From Phragmites australis (taxonomy: Eukaryota > Streptophyta > Magnoliopsida > Poales > Poaceae), in assembly GCF_958298935.1 (NCBI RefSeq), contig NC_084924.1, positions 1,116,001 through 1,180,000 on the forward strand: DNA of 64,000 nt, written 5' to 3'. A program made the position numbers and the translations under genes. This document shows, piece after piece, positions 1 to 10,406 of this stretch (positions are counted from its first letter, which is position 1; the number at the start of each line of letters is the position of its first letter). Under the pieces are notes generated by a model. The model saw only the letters and a list, made by a program, of their open reading frames with translations, was not told the DNA's origin and ran no database searches.

Positions 1-502
1 GTATGAATCCATTAAGCTTCCTGTGAACACTGCATGACATCTTATAGTCTGGACCTTGCACATGCATGTCAATATTGTGCTATGTGGGATGTCTTATACA
101 AGGGCTTGATGTGTGCATAAATCCATTTAAAGACGTGCATATGGGCTGCTAGTGACATTTTAGCACTGCAGCATCATGGTTAGGTAAAGACTTGCATATG
201 GGCTTAATTTAGTTCTTGCTCATTTATTATTGGCACCTATACCCCTCATTCCAACCCTAGAAATAAGGTCGATGCTTCTGGCAGGGAGAACATAAAAAAT
301 GGTGAGTGATAAAAATTGATTTTTCCATATCTCAATTGGACCACCAAGGGGAAATTGCAAGAGAAGAGTAGGTTGTGCGAGTGGGCCATAAGTCTAATAT
401 GGTATTGTGTCCTTTAAAGGATTAATGGAGAAATTACGTTGTGTTTAACTTGAAAGGATGCAATGTATTATATTGTTATATGTTGTACATTTTTATGTTC
501 AG
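1..502 (+). other. Intronic sequence of the left-edge gene
   Basis: The stretch is AT-rich and has no open frame that joins the exon beginning at 503. It ends in a good acceptor (TTATGTTCAG at 493-502). A short AG...GT segment at 285-301 was considered as a micro-exon, but in the phase needed by the next exon it creates a stop codon, so it is left as intron. Confidence 0.6.
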
Positions 503-1068
503 ATTTAGGAAACTAAAGGAGGAAGAATCAAGGAAAAAAGAGCTTGTTGGACAAGCAAAACAATCAGAACAGTCAAGCACAGAATCTATTGTCCTTGATG
601 GAAAACAAAATTCCGATGCCTCTTCTGGAGGCAACAAAGATGAACAGGTACAGGCCATTTGTTGCTTGGTATATCATTTAGTTCAGCAGCTGAAGTCCTT
701 TTGACTATTAATAAATATTTAACAGGAATCTAATGAAAATGGATCGATCATAGCCAAGAGCAATGGTGGACTTAACCATAGTAGAAACGAAAGTACTGTG
801 AATGGAACCACAGAAAAGGTATGCCGCTGTTGCTATCAATATGTTTCTGCCAGTATGAAATCCCAGTGAATTAAGTGACAACAAAGTTCTACGTCTTGTC
901 CATACCTGCTTGCTCATTTGGTTGATTAAAGGCTGAAAGATTGAATATGCCTGTTCGGCTGTATATGGATTTCAGGAAGCAGCTGACGATCATTCCTCAG
1001 TAAGCAAACCTGCCTCACCGGACGCCCACAAATTGACGGACCAAGAGAATGGAAATGATGCCGTATAG
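503..1068 (+). CDS. 3' end of an unidentified gene (three last exons)
   Basis: I do not recognise this protein. Three exons join in phase: 503-647, 726-818 and 976-1068. They have clean borders (TTCAG/ATTT, CAG/GTACAG, AACAG/GAAT, AAG/GTATGC, TTCAG/GAAG) and end in TAG at 1066-1068. The visible C-terminus is about 109 residues. It starts with a basic-acidic stretch (FRKLKEEESRKKEL) that could be the end of a helix or coiled coil. The rest is a hydrophilic, Ser/Asn/Glu-rich tail without Cys or Trp, so probably disordered. The first exon begins with the third base of a codon. The 5' part of the gene lies left of the window. A low-complexity tail like this gives no function; a search with the upstream exons would decide it. 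Confidence 0.75.
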
Positions 1069-1474
1069 TCAATGCAAGTTGGTGGCTCTAGCCTTTGCAC
1101 TGCCTTTACATGTTCACTGAAAATCACCGGCTCTGGCGGATCTGCTTCTTCAACGTGCTGATCTAAATTCACCGTGCAGACAAGTTGTGATCTAGTGAGC
1201 ATTAGTTTAGGCAGCTACAGGAGAGTCGAGTCTTACAGGAACACACACCAGGAGGCAAAATTGTTTCAAACCATGCTCTAGGGCTAGGTTCTTTTTCCTT
1301 TTTAGAACTTTAGAATTGAGGCTGTAGATTATGTGCAGCTTGTAGATGAAAGGATTTTTGTTCATCCCGTTTATGTTTTCCAGCTGGGATGAATGTAAGG
1401 TGGCTGTAAATATATATCTTCCATCGTCGCTGATTTTGACCGTTCAACTCGATATTTTGCTAGCAGTGTACTTT
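1069..1474 (+). other. 3' UTR and flank of the left-edge gene
   Basis: There is no coding signal. The sequence after the stop is T-rich and contains TGTAAATATATATC near 1408, which could serve 3' end formation. It runs up to the target-site duplication of the copia element at 1475, so that element landed only about 400 bp behind the stop codon. Confidence 0.5.
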
Positions 1475-1995
1475 TTATTATGTCTAATTCTTAGCTAATT
1501 AATATGATAGTCCTATCTCTAGGATCAAGCACCTCGTAACATTGGAAGTGTGAATGTGTACCTGTATTCGGTGACGTCATCAGATGAGGTTGAGAAGTGT
1601 GATGTAGCGTAGCTGTGCGTGATGATGATGTTTGAAACCGTGCAGATTTTCGGTGCTGTTGTCTTCAGCGTGATGCAGGTGATGTAGATGTGGCTGTGAG
1701 TGGGAGAGTTTGGTGGAGATCTTCGGAGCAGTCCGGTGGTGGCCTTTGTTTCATCGCAGCGTAATCTTTAGATCGGTTTAGAGTTTTGGTATGTTGGGTG
1801 TGCGTTAGTTACGTACAATCAATTTTACCCATGAGCCCTGACATTCTCCTTTTATTGGTGCGTTGTATGGAACAAGATCTTAATCAATGTTGGTTGTGCC
1901 CCTGATCAAGACGTTGGGGTGGGGACGGCTCTTTCTTATCTCTCGATTTGTTTTGTTAGAGAACATTAACACGAATTGAGATCAATTTTAATATT
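1475..1995 (-). repeat. 3' LTR of the first copia element
   Basis: It matches 8981-9505 along its full length, for example from GCTAATTAATATGAT to the common end GAGATCAATT. Many sites where the right copy has CG carry TG or CA here, which points to methyl-cytosine decay. The boundary on the internal side follows directly after the polypurine run at 1996-2004. Confidence 0.8.
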
Positions 1996-1999
1996 CTTT

Positions 2000-4549
2000 T
2001 TCTTGATCGTAAGGTTTACATTATAATTACACTCTTAATGAAATACCATACCAAGATAAAGTATTTTAGCGGCTAATAAAATACCACTAAAACCCAAAAA
2101 TCTATAGTATACCACATCTTAAAATGAAAATTCGTTATTCCTAATGAGAATTAGTTTGCATTGTTGTTCTCTTATCTAAAATTATAGACTTTCTGATGAT
2201 CCTATGCCGACAATATGATTACAAAAAATATGGGGTGATAAGACTTTAGTAAGCGGATCCGCGAGCATTAACTTAGTGTTATATGCTCAATATTAATTGT
2301 TTGATCCTGAATTCTATCTTTCACAACATGACACTTAATATCGATTTGTTTGGCAACACTATTCGACTTATTGTTACTCGTATAGAAAAATGCGGCTTGA
2401 TGATCGAAGCACAACTTAAGTGGCTTTGAAATGCTGTCTACCACTCTTAATCTCAGGATAAAATTCTTTAGCTATACAGCCTTCCCGTAGCCTCACAACA
2501 TACTACAAACTTAGCTTGCATCGTTGACAATGCCGTAAGTGTATGTTTGGAGTTTTTTCACGAGATAGCTCCTCTAGCGAGGATAGAGATATAACCTGAC
2601 ATAGATTTCTTAATATCAACACATACCGCAAAGTCGGCATCTGAATAACCAACAACTTCAAGGTTATCAGATTTTCTAAATATGAGTATATAGTTCTTAG
2701 TGCCTTGCAAATAGCGAATGACTTTCTTAATGGCTTTTCAGTGGTCCAATCCTGAATTTAACTGATATCTGCCAAGCATCCCGGTCACAAAAGTTAAATC
2801 AGGACGAGTACATACTTGAGCATACATAATGCTTCCGACAGCTGAAACATAAGAAACTGATTTTATCTGATTAGTTTCATACTGGTTCCTCGGACATTGA
2901 AATACCCCAAATTTATCACCTTTAATAATAGGAGCAGGTGTGATAGAGCACTTATGCATATTATATTTCTTCAGGACTCTGTCAATGTATGCCTTTTGCG
3001 ACAAACCTAATACCCATTTGGATCAATCTCGGTAAATCTCAGTACCAAGAACGTAAGAAGCTTCACCGAGATCCTTCATATCAAAATTAGAGGATAGAAA
3101 TCTCTTGGTCTCAGACATATCCTTATCGCTGCTAGCCAATAAGATATCATCCATATAAAGAACTAAGATGGTGAATTTTCTCTCTTTAAATTTTACGTAA
3201 ATGCAGTTATCAACTTCATTTTCTTTAAAGCTAAATTTTCTAATGACTTTATCAAACTTGAGATACTACTACCTAGAAGCTTACTTTAGACCATAAATTG
3301 ATTTCTTAAGGCGACATCCCAAATGTTCATTGCCTTACATGACAAAACCTTTCAGTTGAGCCATGTAAATATTTTCTTCCAAGTCATCATTAAGGAATGC
3401 TATTTTTTATGTCCATTTAATGCAGCTCTAAATCATAATGCACTACAAGCAACATAATTATTTTATAGGAATCTTTATTTGATACAGGAGAGAAAATTTT
3501 ATTATAGTCAATCCCTTCTCTTTATGAGAAGCCTTTAGCTACGAGTCTCGTTTTGAATTTTTTTTTGATGTTCTCTTTAGAGTCATACTTTGTTTTGTAG
3601 ACCCATTTACAACATACTGTTTTAGCTCCGTCAGAGATTTCTACTAGGTCCCATACATCATTATCGCTCATAAATTTTAATTCGTCCTTCATGGCATTAA
3701 GCCACATAAACGAATGGTCACTCTTCATGGCCTCTTTATATGAGTTAGGATCTTCTATCTTCCTAATGTCATTAACATCCTCATTCATGTATACATCGTA
3801 ATCGTTCAAGATGGCAGGTCTCTTGCCATGCTGTGATCTCCTAATTGGTTCGTTAGGTACTACAGGATTAGGATTGGGTACTGTAGGGTATTGCTGAGGC
3901 TCATCTTTAGGTGCAATATTAGGAATTTCAGAGACCTCAACAGGTGGTGCACTGATGTTAGTTTCTACTGAAGGTGCAACCACCTGGGGTACATGTATGG
4001 AGGGTTCTTTGATCAGCGGTGTATGAACATGAACCTATTTTTCCTCAAGATCAGTTTCCCTGGACTCTAGATCTTCGTTCTCAAGAAATATAGCGTGTCT
4101 TGTTTCTACAAACTTAGTGATCCTATCTGGACAGTTGAAGCGATACCCTTTTGATTTCTTGAGATATCCAATAAAGTGACAACTAATTATCTTAGGATCT
4201 AATTTCTCAATATATGGATTAAATACTTTATCTTCAGCTGCACAACCCTACACATGCAAATACTTCAAAGAGGGCTTTCTCCCAATCCATAATTCATAAG
4301 GTGTTTTTGGAACTAATTTATTGGAAACCCGATTAAGAATGTGTGTAGATGTCTTAAGTGCCTTCATCCACAGTCCAACTGGTAAACAAGAATAGCTAAA
4401 CATACTTCGCATAATGTTCATAAGCGTGCAGTTGCGTCTCTCAGCTAGCCCATTTTACTGAGATTCACCAGGTATAGAATATTGAGCTACTATGCTATTT
4501 TCCTAAAGGAATATGGCAAAGAGACCAGGAATTTGCCCATATGGGGTAT
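2000..4549 (-). pseudogene. Copia pol remnant: integrase C-part, reverse transcriptase, RNase H
   Basis: Read on the minus strand, this gives the C-terminal half of a copia integrase (residues around QYSIPGES and [18 protein letters not shown], about 4280-4480). A linker and the start of the reverse transcriptase follow (3522-3983: WLNAMKDELKFM, CKWVYKTKYDS, TRLVAKGF). Next come an RT catalytic part around MDDILLASSDKDMSE (about 3120-3160) and an RNase H lead-in (2640-3004: YVSAVGSIMYAQVCTRPDL, YSDADFA). Several stops and frameshifts interrupt it. The usual first Asp of the YVDD motif is degraded. Non-functional. Confidence 0.85.
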
Positions 4550-6034
4550 TATCGGAGGGTGAACTCCTCAAGCGGGGATCTGGAGGGACCCCCTTTGAGA
4601 TTCGGCCGGGGGGATGATTCTGAATCCGCTTTGTAGGTGAAATAAATGAGAGTAAATGAGATGCATGTGGATGCGGAATGATTGGATGCATGAAGTAGTA
4701 AATGCTCAGGGGATTTTTAGACAGGTTCGGGCCACACTGAGCGTAACACCTTACTCCTGTGTGTATGCTATAAATGCTCTGAGAATGTCTCTCTGAGTAT
4801 TTGCTGGGTTACAAGAAAGTTTGTCTAGTCTAGAGCTTCGTGCTCCTTATTCTTCGGCTGATCCAAGCTTCTGTCTTGTGTTCTTCGAGACTTGTCCTCA
4901 GCTCATACTCGACTTGTACCGAACTGGACCTTAACTCAGTTACTCTCAAACTCAGTTCGTACTCCACAACCTATCTTTCTCCGGGGAGCCCGCCCAGCTT
5001 ATACCCGCCGGGGTGGTAGCGTGCCCAGAAAGGATGGTGCGAGTTTCGAGGCGCCATAAATGGAAAGCAACCATCATGGGCTGCTACGCGAGGTGACGGG
5101 GAGGGTTGAAAACGCGCCCCCGTCCGGTCTTGTTCGTCATTATGCCGTTTTTCAACGGGCACCACGGGGAGGGCCCACCGGGCAGCCACCGAGCAGCCCG
5201 GTGTGCCCGCCCGGCCAGAGCAGGTCTGACACAGCAGGGCGGCAGGCGGGGTGCCTCGAGTGCCGCGACGTTATCCCGAGGCGTGCCGGATGACGCGCGA
5301 TGGGACCGGTGCATTAAATATCCCCTCGCCTCCCTGCCAGGCCGTGGCAGGGACTGGCAGCAAGCGTGGGGGGAGCAGTTGAAAGTGATAGGCCACGCGC
5401 CCTCTTAAATGCAGTATCGGGCCTTTCACCAGTTGACACCTCACCGCTGGGCCCTCGTGGGGACCACCAGCGAAGGACCTCTCGGGCCCTCGGGGAACCG
5501 AGTGCTCGGGGGGCCACTGTTCGCGGCCCCGAGCACTCTCTCCCGGATATGCCCTTTCTTGGTCCTCGGGGAACCGAGTGCTCGGAGGCCACTGTTCACG
5601 GTCCCGAGCACTCTCTGCCGGAACTGACCATTCGAGTCATCAGGGAACCGAGTACTCGGGGGCCACTGCTCGCGGCCCCGAGTACTCTCTCCCGAAACTG
5701 GGTGATTGGGTCTTCGGGGAACCGAGTGCTCGAGGGCCATTGTTCATGGTCCCGAGCACTCTCTCCTGGAATTTGGCTTTTCTTATCATCGGGGAACTTG
5801 GGTACTCGGGGGTCACTGTGCGCAGCCCCGAGCACCTTCTTCCCGGCACTTGGTCTTCTCGGGTCATCGGGAAACTCGGGTACTCGGGGACCACTGTTTA
5901 TGGCCCCGAGCACTCTCTCCCGGAACTTGGTCTTCTCGAACCCCGGGAAGATAATCCCCGAGGGAGGGTGCCACGTGGCACTCTGCTGTTCTGGCCTCGG
6001 GACTCGGGGACCCCCAGTTCCTGTGTCACCGACA
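4550..6034. mobile_element. Solo LTR inserted into the copia integrase
   Basis: The 1,485-bp segment is flanked by a perfect 5-bp duplication, GGTAT (4545-4549 and 6035-6039). Its ends are TATCGG and CCGACA, an inverted pair with one mismatch; the expected TGTCGG start has one G-to-A change. Nothing inside codes for retrotransposon proteins. The left third contains the phrase ACAGGTTCGGGCCACAC...GCGTAACACC, a pattern I know from Ty3/gypsy LTRs of grasses. The copia integrase reads up to one side of it and resumes on the other. The simplest reading is a gypsy LTR left after recombination between two LTRs. Confidence 0.85.
5485..5950. repeat. Minisatellite of about 75 bp, six units, each a hairpin
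   Basis: Units start near 5491, 5567, 5641, 5715, 5790 and 5868, so the period is 74-78 bp. Each holds GGGAACcgAGTaCTCGG, a GGCCACTGTTC-like loop and the inverse CCGAGcACTC, giving a self-complementary stem of 10 to 14 bp. Divergence between units is mostly in the spacer that follows CTCTCTCCCGGAA. Long open frames on both strands here are a by-product of the repeat. Confidence 0.9.
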
Positions 6035-6039
6035 GGTAT

Positions 6040-6870
6040 GTCTCCTATAATACTCTCCCCATGATACGATCTTACTACTTTAATCTTTATATTGTGCTGA
6101 TTTTCTACTTTAGCCTTAAATATTTTGAATTTATCGAGAGACTCAGATCGATCTTTAATGTGATAGATATAGCCGTAACAAGAGAAATCATCAGTTAAGG
6201 TAATGAATGAATCAAAACCATCCACCGATGTCACAGGAAAAGGACTGTAGATATCCGTGTGAATTAATTCTAATAATCCTGTGCTCCGAGTGGCCCCTTT
6301 GTTTATTTGCTTAACGTGTTTTACTTTAATGCAATATATGCAATGATCAGAGTCAGAGAAGTCTAATGGTTGGAGAATCTCTTCCTTAATGAGATGCTCC
6401 ATTCCCCCTCTTGAAATGTGTCCTAAACGACAATTCCACAGTTTTGAAAAAGTCTCATTAATTGTACTTCTCTTTCTCTTATATCTTACATCACAGATAT
6501 TCATAGACACAGATGATTCATTAAAAGGAAACATATAAAGTTTGTCTTGTCGGATGGCAAAACCAATAACATCTAAATTAAACTTAAGAATGCACTTATT
6601 ATCTCTAAAATTACAATGAAGACATCATCGTCTAACATCGAAACTAAAATGAGAATTCTACTCATGGAAGGAACATAAACTATATTATTCAGTCTAAGAG
6701 TGAAGTCGCTATAAAGAATTAATGAAATGGATCCGACAGCTTCAACTTCAGCTTCCTTCCCATTGGTTACTCTAAGACTTCGCTCCCCCTTTCCTAATAT
6801 TCTCGTGGTAAGGAATCCATGTAATGAGTTGGTAATATGTATAGTAACACCTGAGTCAATCCACCATGAA
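6040..6870 (-). pseudogene. Copia pol remnant: protease and integrase N-part
   Basis: On the minus strand a protease site reads WWIDSGVTIHITN (about 6820-6860). After a decayed stretch comes the integrase zinc-binding and core start at 6040-6534: LWNCRLGHIS, CIYCIKVKHVKQ, then ELIHTDIYSPFPV, FITLTDDFSCYGYIYHI and VVRSYHGE. The HHCC and the first catalytic Asp (HTD) are visible. The second catalytic Asp (VRSD in intact elements) appears as VRSY. The frame is then cut by the solo LTR. Confidence 0.85.
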
Positions 6871-7704
6871 TTAAGAGAAAATCAACATAAAGAGATTCAT
6901 CAATGAATGTCATTAAATCATTACCCTTCTTTGCGAGCCACTTCAGGTAACCAACACAGTCTTTCTGGTGGTGATCCTTCTTGTGGCATAAATGGCATCC
7001 GTCATCCTTAGATTCTTGAGAGACAGGAGCAGAAGGAGCAGGTGCCTTGGACGTTCTCTGCACTGTCTTGTCGTGCTTAGCGATAAAATGCAACTTCTTC
7101 TTAGAGTTAAAATCTCATTGGAATTTCCTTTTATTTCTAGGGTTGTTAACTTGATTAAGAAAATCTTTTTTTAGCCCTCAGCCTCTCTTCCTGTTAGACA
7201 CACATCGTGATCAAGTCGCTCATGGTCCATTTCTCCTTCTGAGTATTATAGTTAATATTAAAGAGAGAAAATTTAGGAGGGAGAGAGGTCATAATAAAAT
7301 AGACAAGAAAACCATAAGAGATTTTCATTTTTATGCTCTTAAGTTTGGCAATCATGTCTCTTATCATCATGATGTGTTCTCTTATGTTGTCGGACCCATA
7401 ATTGTACTTAGTATTGAGGAGCTTCTGAATTAATATACTGGTATAAACTTTGAAGGTGCCTTTAAATTGATCCTCCACGAATGCTAAGTAGCATTTCTTG
7501 AGATGGGATTGCTCTCCTTATAGCTTCTGAGATCGAGTTCCTTATAATCATTAGTGACATACGGTTATACCGCTTCCACTTCTTTGAAAGTGCATCATGA
7601 GTTTTCTTTAGTTCATCATAATTCTCCACACCAATAGCGGGAGCAATGGGAGCGTTAACCCTAAGTGCATAATCAAGGTCCAAAACTCTAAGGACAACAG
7701 TCAC
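6870..7704 (-). pseudogene. Copia gag remnant
   Basis: The minus-strand pieces at 7462-7704, 7194-7478 and 6794-7093 correspond to a copia gag in three frames. Features are YALRVNAP near the start, an alpha-helical middle (FKGTFKVYTSILIQKLLN, MSDLITMCV) and a CCHC zinc knuckle (CHLCHKKDHHQKDC). Frame breaks near 7470 and 7190 show it is not translatable as one protein. Confidence 0.8.
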
Positions 7705-8967
7705 CTCAGCTTTCCAAGCGTGAAAGTCCTGTAAGTTGCTCTATGCCGTCAATTGTGGTGGCAATAGAGAAAGCATTAAGAGCTGGAGAGAAAAATTAGG
7801 CTAAATTAGAAAATTATCATAAAGAAATATTTTGCACGAATATAACCCTAAATTGGTCTGATTAAAATCATGCCAAAAACTCTAATCTGCATCATCGTTG
7901 GGCAGAAGATGGAACATAATTTGAATTAACACATAAAATGGTGCATAATTACAGTCAACTTTGGTCAGAAAGTAATTATGAACCTACATAAATTAACCAT
8001 AAAATTCTCTAAAAAATCTTTCCGTTGGTTCTAATTCAACTAGAGAATTAGTTCATAATTTTAGTGCATAAAGCATCATTATTTTGGGTTGTAAACATTA
8101 ATATATATCCAGTGCATAAATTAAGAAACATTAATACTCAATGGATCCGACGAGAGAGAGAAGAGGAGGAAGGCAAGAAAATGTCGTCATCGGTCGGCTC
8201 GCCGGAGCGTGCGTGCGAAAGGTCTTACGCAGCTCCATCGAGCCGGTCTGTGGAGGTGTCGTGAAGGTGACATGCGCACGCGGTGAAAGAGAGACATACT
8301 CCGATGCAAGAAGACGACGATGAAGCGAGGAGGTATGGATGATCTGCGTGCGCAACGAAGGTATAGGAGGGGAGATCTCGCCGGAGAAGAAGAGCTCGAG
8401 GCTCCGACGGGCATGACAAAGATGAAGAGCGCCAAAAACTCCTAAGACCTCCGCCCTTTCTTGCTTGCTCTGGGGTTCCAAAGTGGGGATTTGCGGGTTT
8501 AGGCCTTCATAAATGGAGAAAAGGGCTTGGAATTGAGGAATTTTCTTAGATTTTTCATTAGGGTTCTTTCGGATTCCCTAAAATTCCCTCCTTCTATGTA
8601 CTACCCAAGACTTATACATGCCCTAAGCCCTCAAACTAATCCTAATAGCACACAAGAACGCACATATATGCATAAATTACATCTAATCTGAGCCTTAAAA
8701 CCCCTAATTCATGAACATATTATCTAATCTGACACTAATTGGGGCTAATTATCACTTAAATATTCTCAATTAACATTAATCCAAGGCATAAATAGCCTAA
8801 AACATGAATATGAGCATTGATCCGAGCCTAATTTATATTAAAGATTCATAATTGACAGCTAATTGGTGTAAACCGAAACTAACTAGACATGTTTGATCAT
8901 AAAACGATACCAACCGAACACAATCTAACATAATTAAGGTCTAATGGGCTTAATTAGAGGTAAGTTA
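7705..8967 (-). other. Leader region of the copia element
   Basis: This lies between the primer-binding site and gag. It is AT-rich except for a GC-rich island at about 8140-8480, where open frames on both strands show no recognisable domain. No host gene is supported. Confidence 0.5.
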
Positions 8968-8980
8968 GCCTCTGATACCA
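8968..8980 (-). other. Primer-binding site of the first copia element
   Basis: The minus strand reads TGGTATCAGAGGC, 11-12 of 13 bases complementary to the 3' end of plant initiator Met-tRNA. It lies directly next to the inner end of the 5' LTR. Confidence 0.85.
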
Positions 8981-9505
8981 AATATTATGTCCAATCCTTA
9001 GCTAATTAATATGATGCCATAGCTCTAGGATCAAGCACCTCGTAATAGCGGAAGCGTGAATGTGTACATGCGTTCGGTGACGCCATCAGATGAGGTTGAG
9101 AAGCGTCATGTAGGTGTAGCCGTGCGTGATGATGATGGTTGACGTCGTGCAGACTGTTGGTGCTATTGTTGCCAGCGTGATGCAGGTGATGTAGATGTGG
9201 CTGTGAGAGAAGGAGAGCTTGGCGGAGATCTTCGGAGCAGTCCAGCAGCAGCCTTCGCTCCACTGCAGCCCACTTTTTAGATCGGTCTAGGGTTTTAGTA
9301 TGTGGGGGTATGTGTTAGCTATGTGAGATCAATTTCACCCACGAGCCCCGGCGTTCCTCTCTTATTATCGCGCTGCATGAAACGGAACCGTAACTAACGT
9401 TGGTTGTGCCCCCGATCAGGGCGTTGAGGTGGGGATGACTCCCCTTTATCTCTTAGTTTGTTCTGTTAGAGAACGTTAGCACGAGGCGAGATCAATTCCA
9501 AAATT
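8981..9505 (-). repeat. 5' LTR of the first copia element
   Basis: It matches the LTR at 1475-1995 and is the better-preserved copy at CpG sites. Read on the minus strand, its inner end ...GACATAATATT abuts the primer-binding site. The outer end gives AATTTTGGAATTG, against AATATTAAAATTG in the other copy. Confidence 0.82.
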
Positions 9506-9510
9506 ACTTT

Positions 9511-9746
9511 GTGTCAATAATTTTAAAAAGCATGGTGCGATATGACAATAGAATATGAAATGAAAGCATGGTGTTTGTGTACATATATGATATCGAAGAA
9601 ACTAGTCAAGTGAAATGTTTCAGAGATTTTGCAGAGCTCATGCATGTCGTGATCATCTGGACACGTAGAGGTGTCGGCTTCGCTCATTCCCAGCAACCCA
9701 TCACAACACATCAACTGGAACTGATGTCCAAGCCTCGGCGAGTGCC
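9511..9746 (-). other. 3' flank of the AGP-like gene
   Basis: This short spacer between the copia element and the stop codon of the secreted peptide gene probably holds its 3' UTR. Nothing else is visible. Confidence 0.4.
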
Positions 9747-10115
9747 TCAGAAGGCGAACGCGCCTGCGGCGACCGCCGCGACGGCTCCGACGCGAGCCGC
9801 CGCTACCCCCAGCACGGACGCGCCGCTGGTGGCGGTCCCTGCCTCCCCGGCAGCAGCGCCGCCGCCGGGCGTGGTGGTGAGCTCCGGCTTGGGCTCGGTC
9901 ATGGTGGCCCCAGTGGGGGCGCCGACGGGCGCGGCGTCGTCGTCGTCCATGGAGTCGTCGTCGGAGGCCGGCGTGTCGCCCTCGAACGACCCGAGCGGGG
10001 TGTCTGCGACGGGGGTCAGGATGGTCGGCTTGGCCTCCTCGGCGGAGGCGACAGCGGCCACTGCCACCAGGAGCGCGGCGACGAGGAGGAGGAGCAGCGC
10101 CCGGTGCCCGGCCAT
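9747..10115 (-). CDS. Small arabinogalactan / BCP1-like secreted peptide
   Basis: A single-exon frame of 122 residues. The N-terminus is a strong signal peptide (MAGHRALLLL followed by Ala/Val/Leu to about residue 25, cleavage near ASA-EE). The mature part is short and rich in Ala, Pro, Thr, Ser and Asp, with an acidic DDDSMDDDD patch (residues 52-60) and AP/TP dipeptides (APVGAPTG) typical of sites for arabinogalactan glycosylation. The last 20 residues are hydrophobic (VLGVAAARVGAVAAV...), as in GPI-anchored proteins. By layout it resembles the small anther/pollen BCP1-type AGPs. The start was chosen at 10115 because the signal peptide begins there; an in-frame upstream start at 10436 would add 107 residues without domain character. 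A TATA box lies 120 bp upstream. The product would sit at the cell surface. The family call is by composition only. Confidence 0.7.
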   Translation of the reverse strand: MAGHRALLLLLVAALLVAVAAVASAEEAKPTILTPVADTPLGSFEGDTPASDDDSMDDDDAAPVGAPTGATMTEPKPELTTTPGGGAAAGEAGTATSGASVLGVAAARVGAVAAVAAGAFAF

Positions 10116-10234
10116 GGCCCGGAGATCAATGAACTTGGAGGAATGAGCAGAGGGATCAAGAGGTAATCCTGTATGAGTTTTATTATCTCTAATTAGCTGC
10201 AAGAATCGGGATTGATGGAGAGATGGAAGCGTTT

Positions 10235-10242
10235 CTATATAT
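10235..10242 (-). promoter_or_regulatory. TATA box of the AGP-like gene
   Basis: The minus strand reads ATATATAG, about 120 bp upstream of the ATG at 10115. This spacing fits a 5' UTR of roughly 90 nt. Confidence 0.55.
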
Positions 10243-10406
10243 CGATCTAGCCTGGGTGACAGGCAGAGGCGGAGAGCGATGCATGGTGCATGCAACGGGA
10301 GAATTTGGCGGGAGATGGTCGGCTGCGGGCGGTTTGACCTAGAGAGTAGAGACCACGGGATGGGACACTGGTCGCGCGGGTCCCACGGTCGTCGCCCAGT
10401 TTGGGA

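Larger units (their letters stand above)
1475..9505 (-). mobile_element. Ty1/copia retrotransposon, old and degenerate, minus strand
   Basis: Two related ends (about 1475-1995 and 8981-9505) flank copia-order gag, protease, integrase and reverse transcriptase remnants, all read on the minus strand. A primer-binding site complementary to initiator Met-tRNA (TGGTATCAGAGGC, minus, 8980-8968) touches the right LTR. A purine run (AAGAAAAAG) touches the left LTR. A candidate target duplication ACTTT (or TACTTT) lies at 1470-1474 and 9506-9510. All coding parts carry stops or frameshifts, so the element is dead. Without the inserted solo LTR (4550-6034) it is about 6.5 kb. The 1.3 kb between gag and the 5' LTR (7705-8980) has no retroviral-type coding and is taken as leader. 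Confidence 0.88.

Noticed and set aside
285..301. 17-bp AG...GT segment as micro-exon of the left-edge gene
   Set aside because: In the phase needed by the next exon, the junction creates a TGA stop.
5060..6198. Long overlapping open frames on both strands rich in Gly, Pro, Arg and Ser
   Set aside because: They run through the 75-bp hairpin minisatellite and the GC-rich part of the solo LTR. The periodic protein pattern follows the DNA repeat, and no start, intron or domain supports a gene.
8131..8481. GC-rich frames in the copia leader as a captured gene
   Set aside because: No domain, no splice signals and no codon bias difference between strands; too weak to call.
1481..9500. Placing the first copia LTRs at TG...CA (1481-1990, 8988-9500)
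   Set aside because: The five bases before TG are shared by both copies, and the outside flanks then give no target duplication. The wider limits agree with PBS, PPT and ACTTT.
9568..10146. 192-codon plus-strand frame, Ala/Pro/Ser-rich
   Set aside because: It is the antisense shadow of the AGP-like gene, which has the signal peptide, the TATA box and the expected composition on the minus strand.
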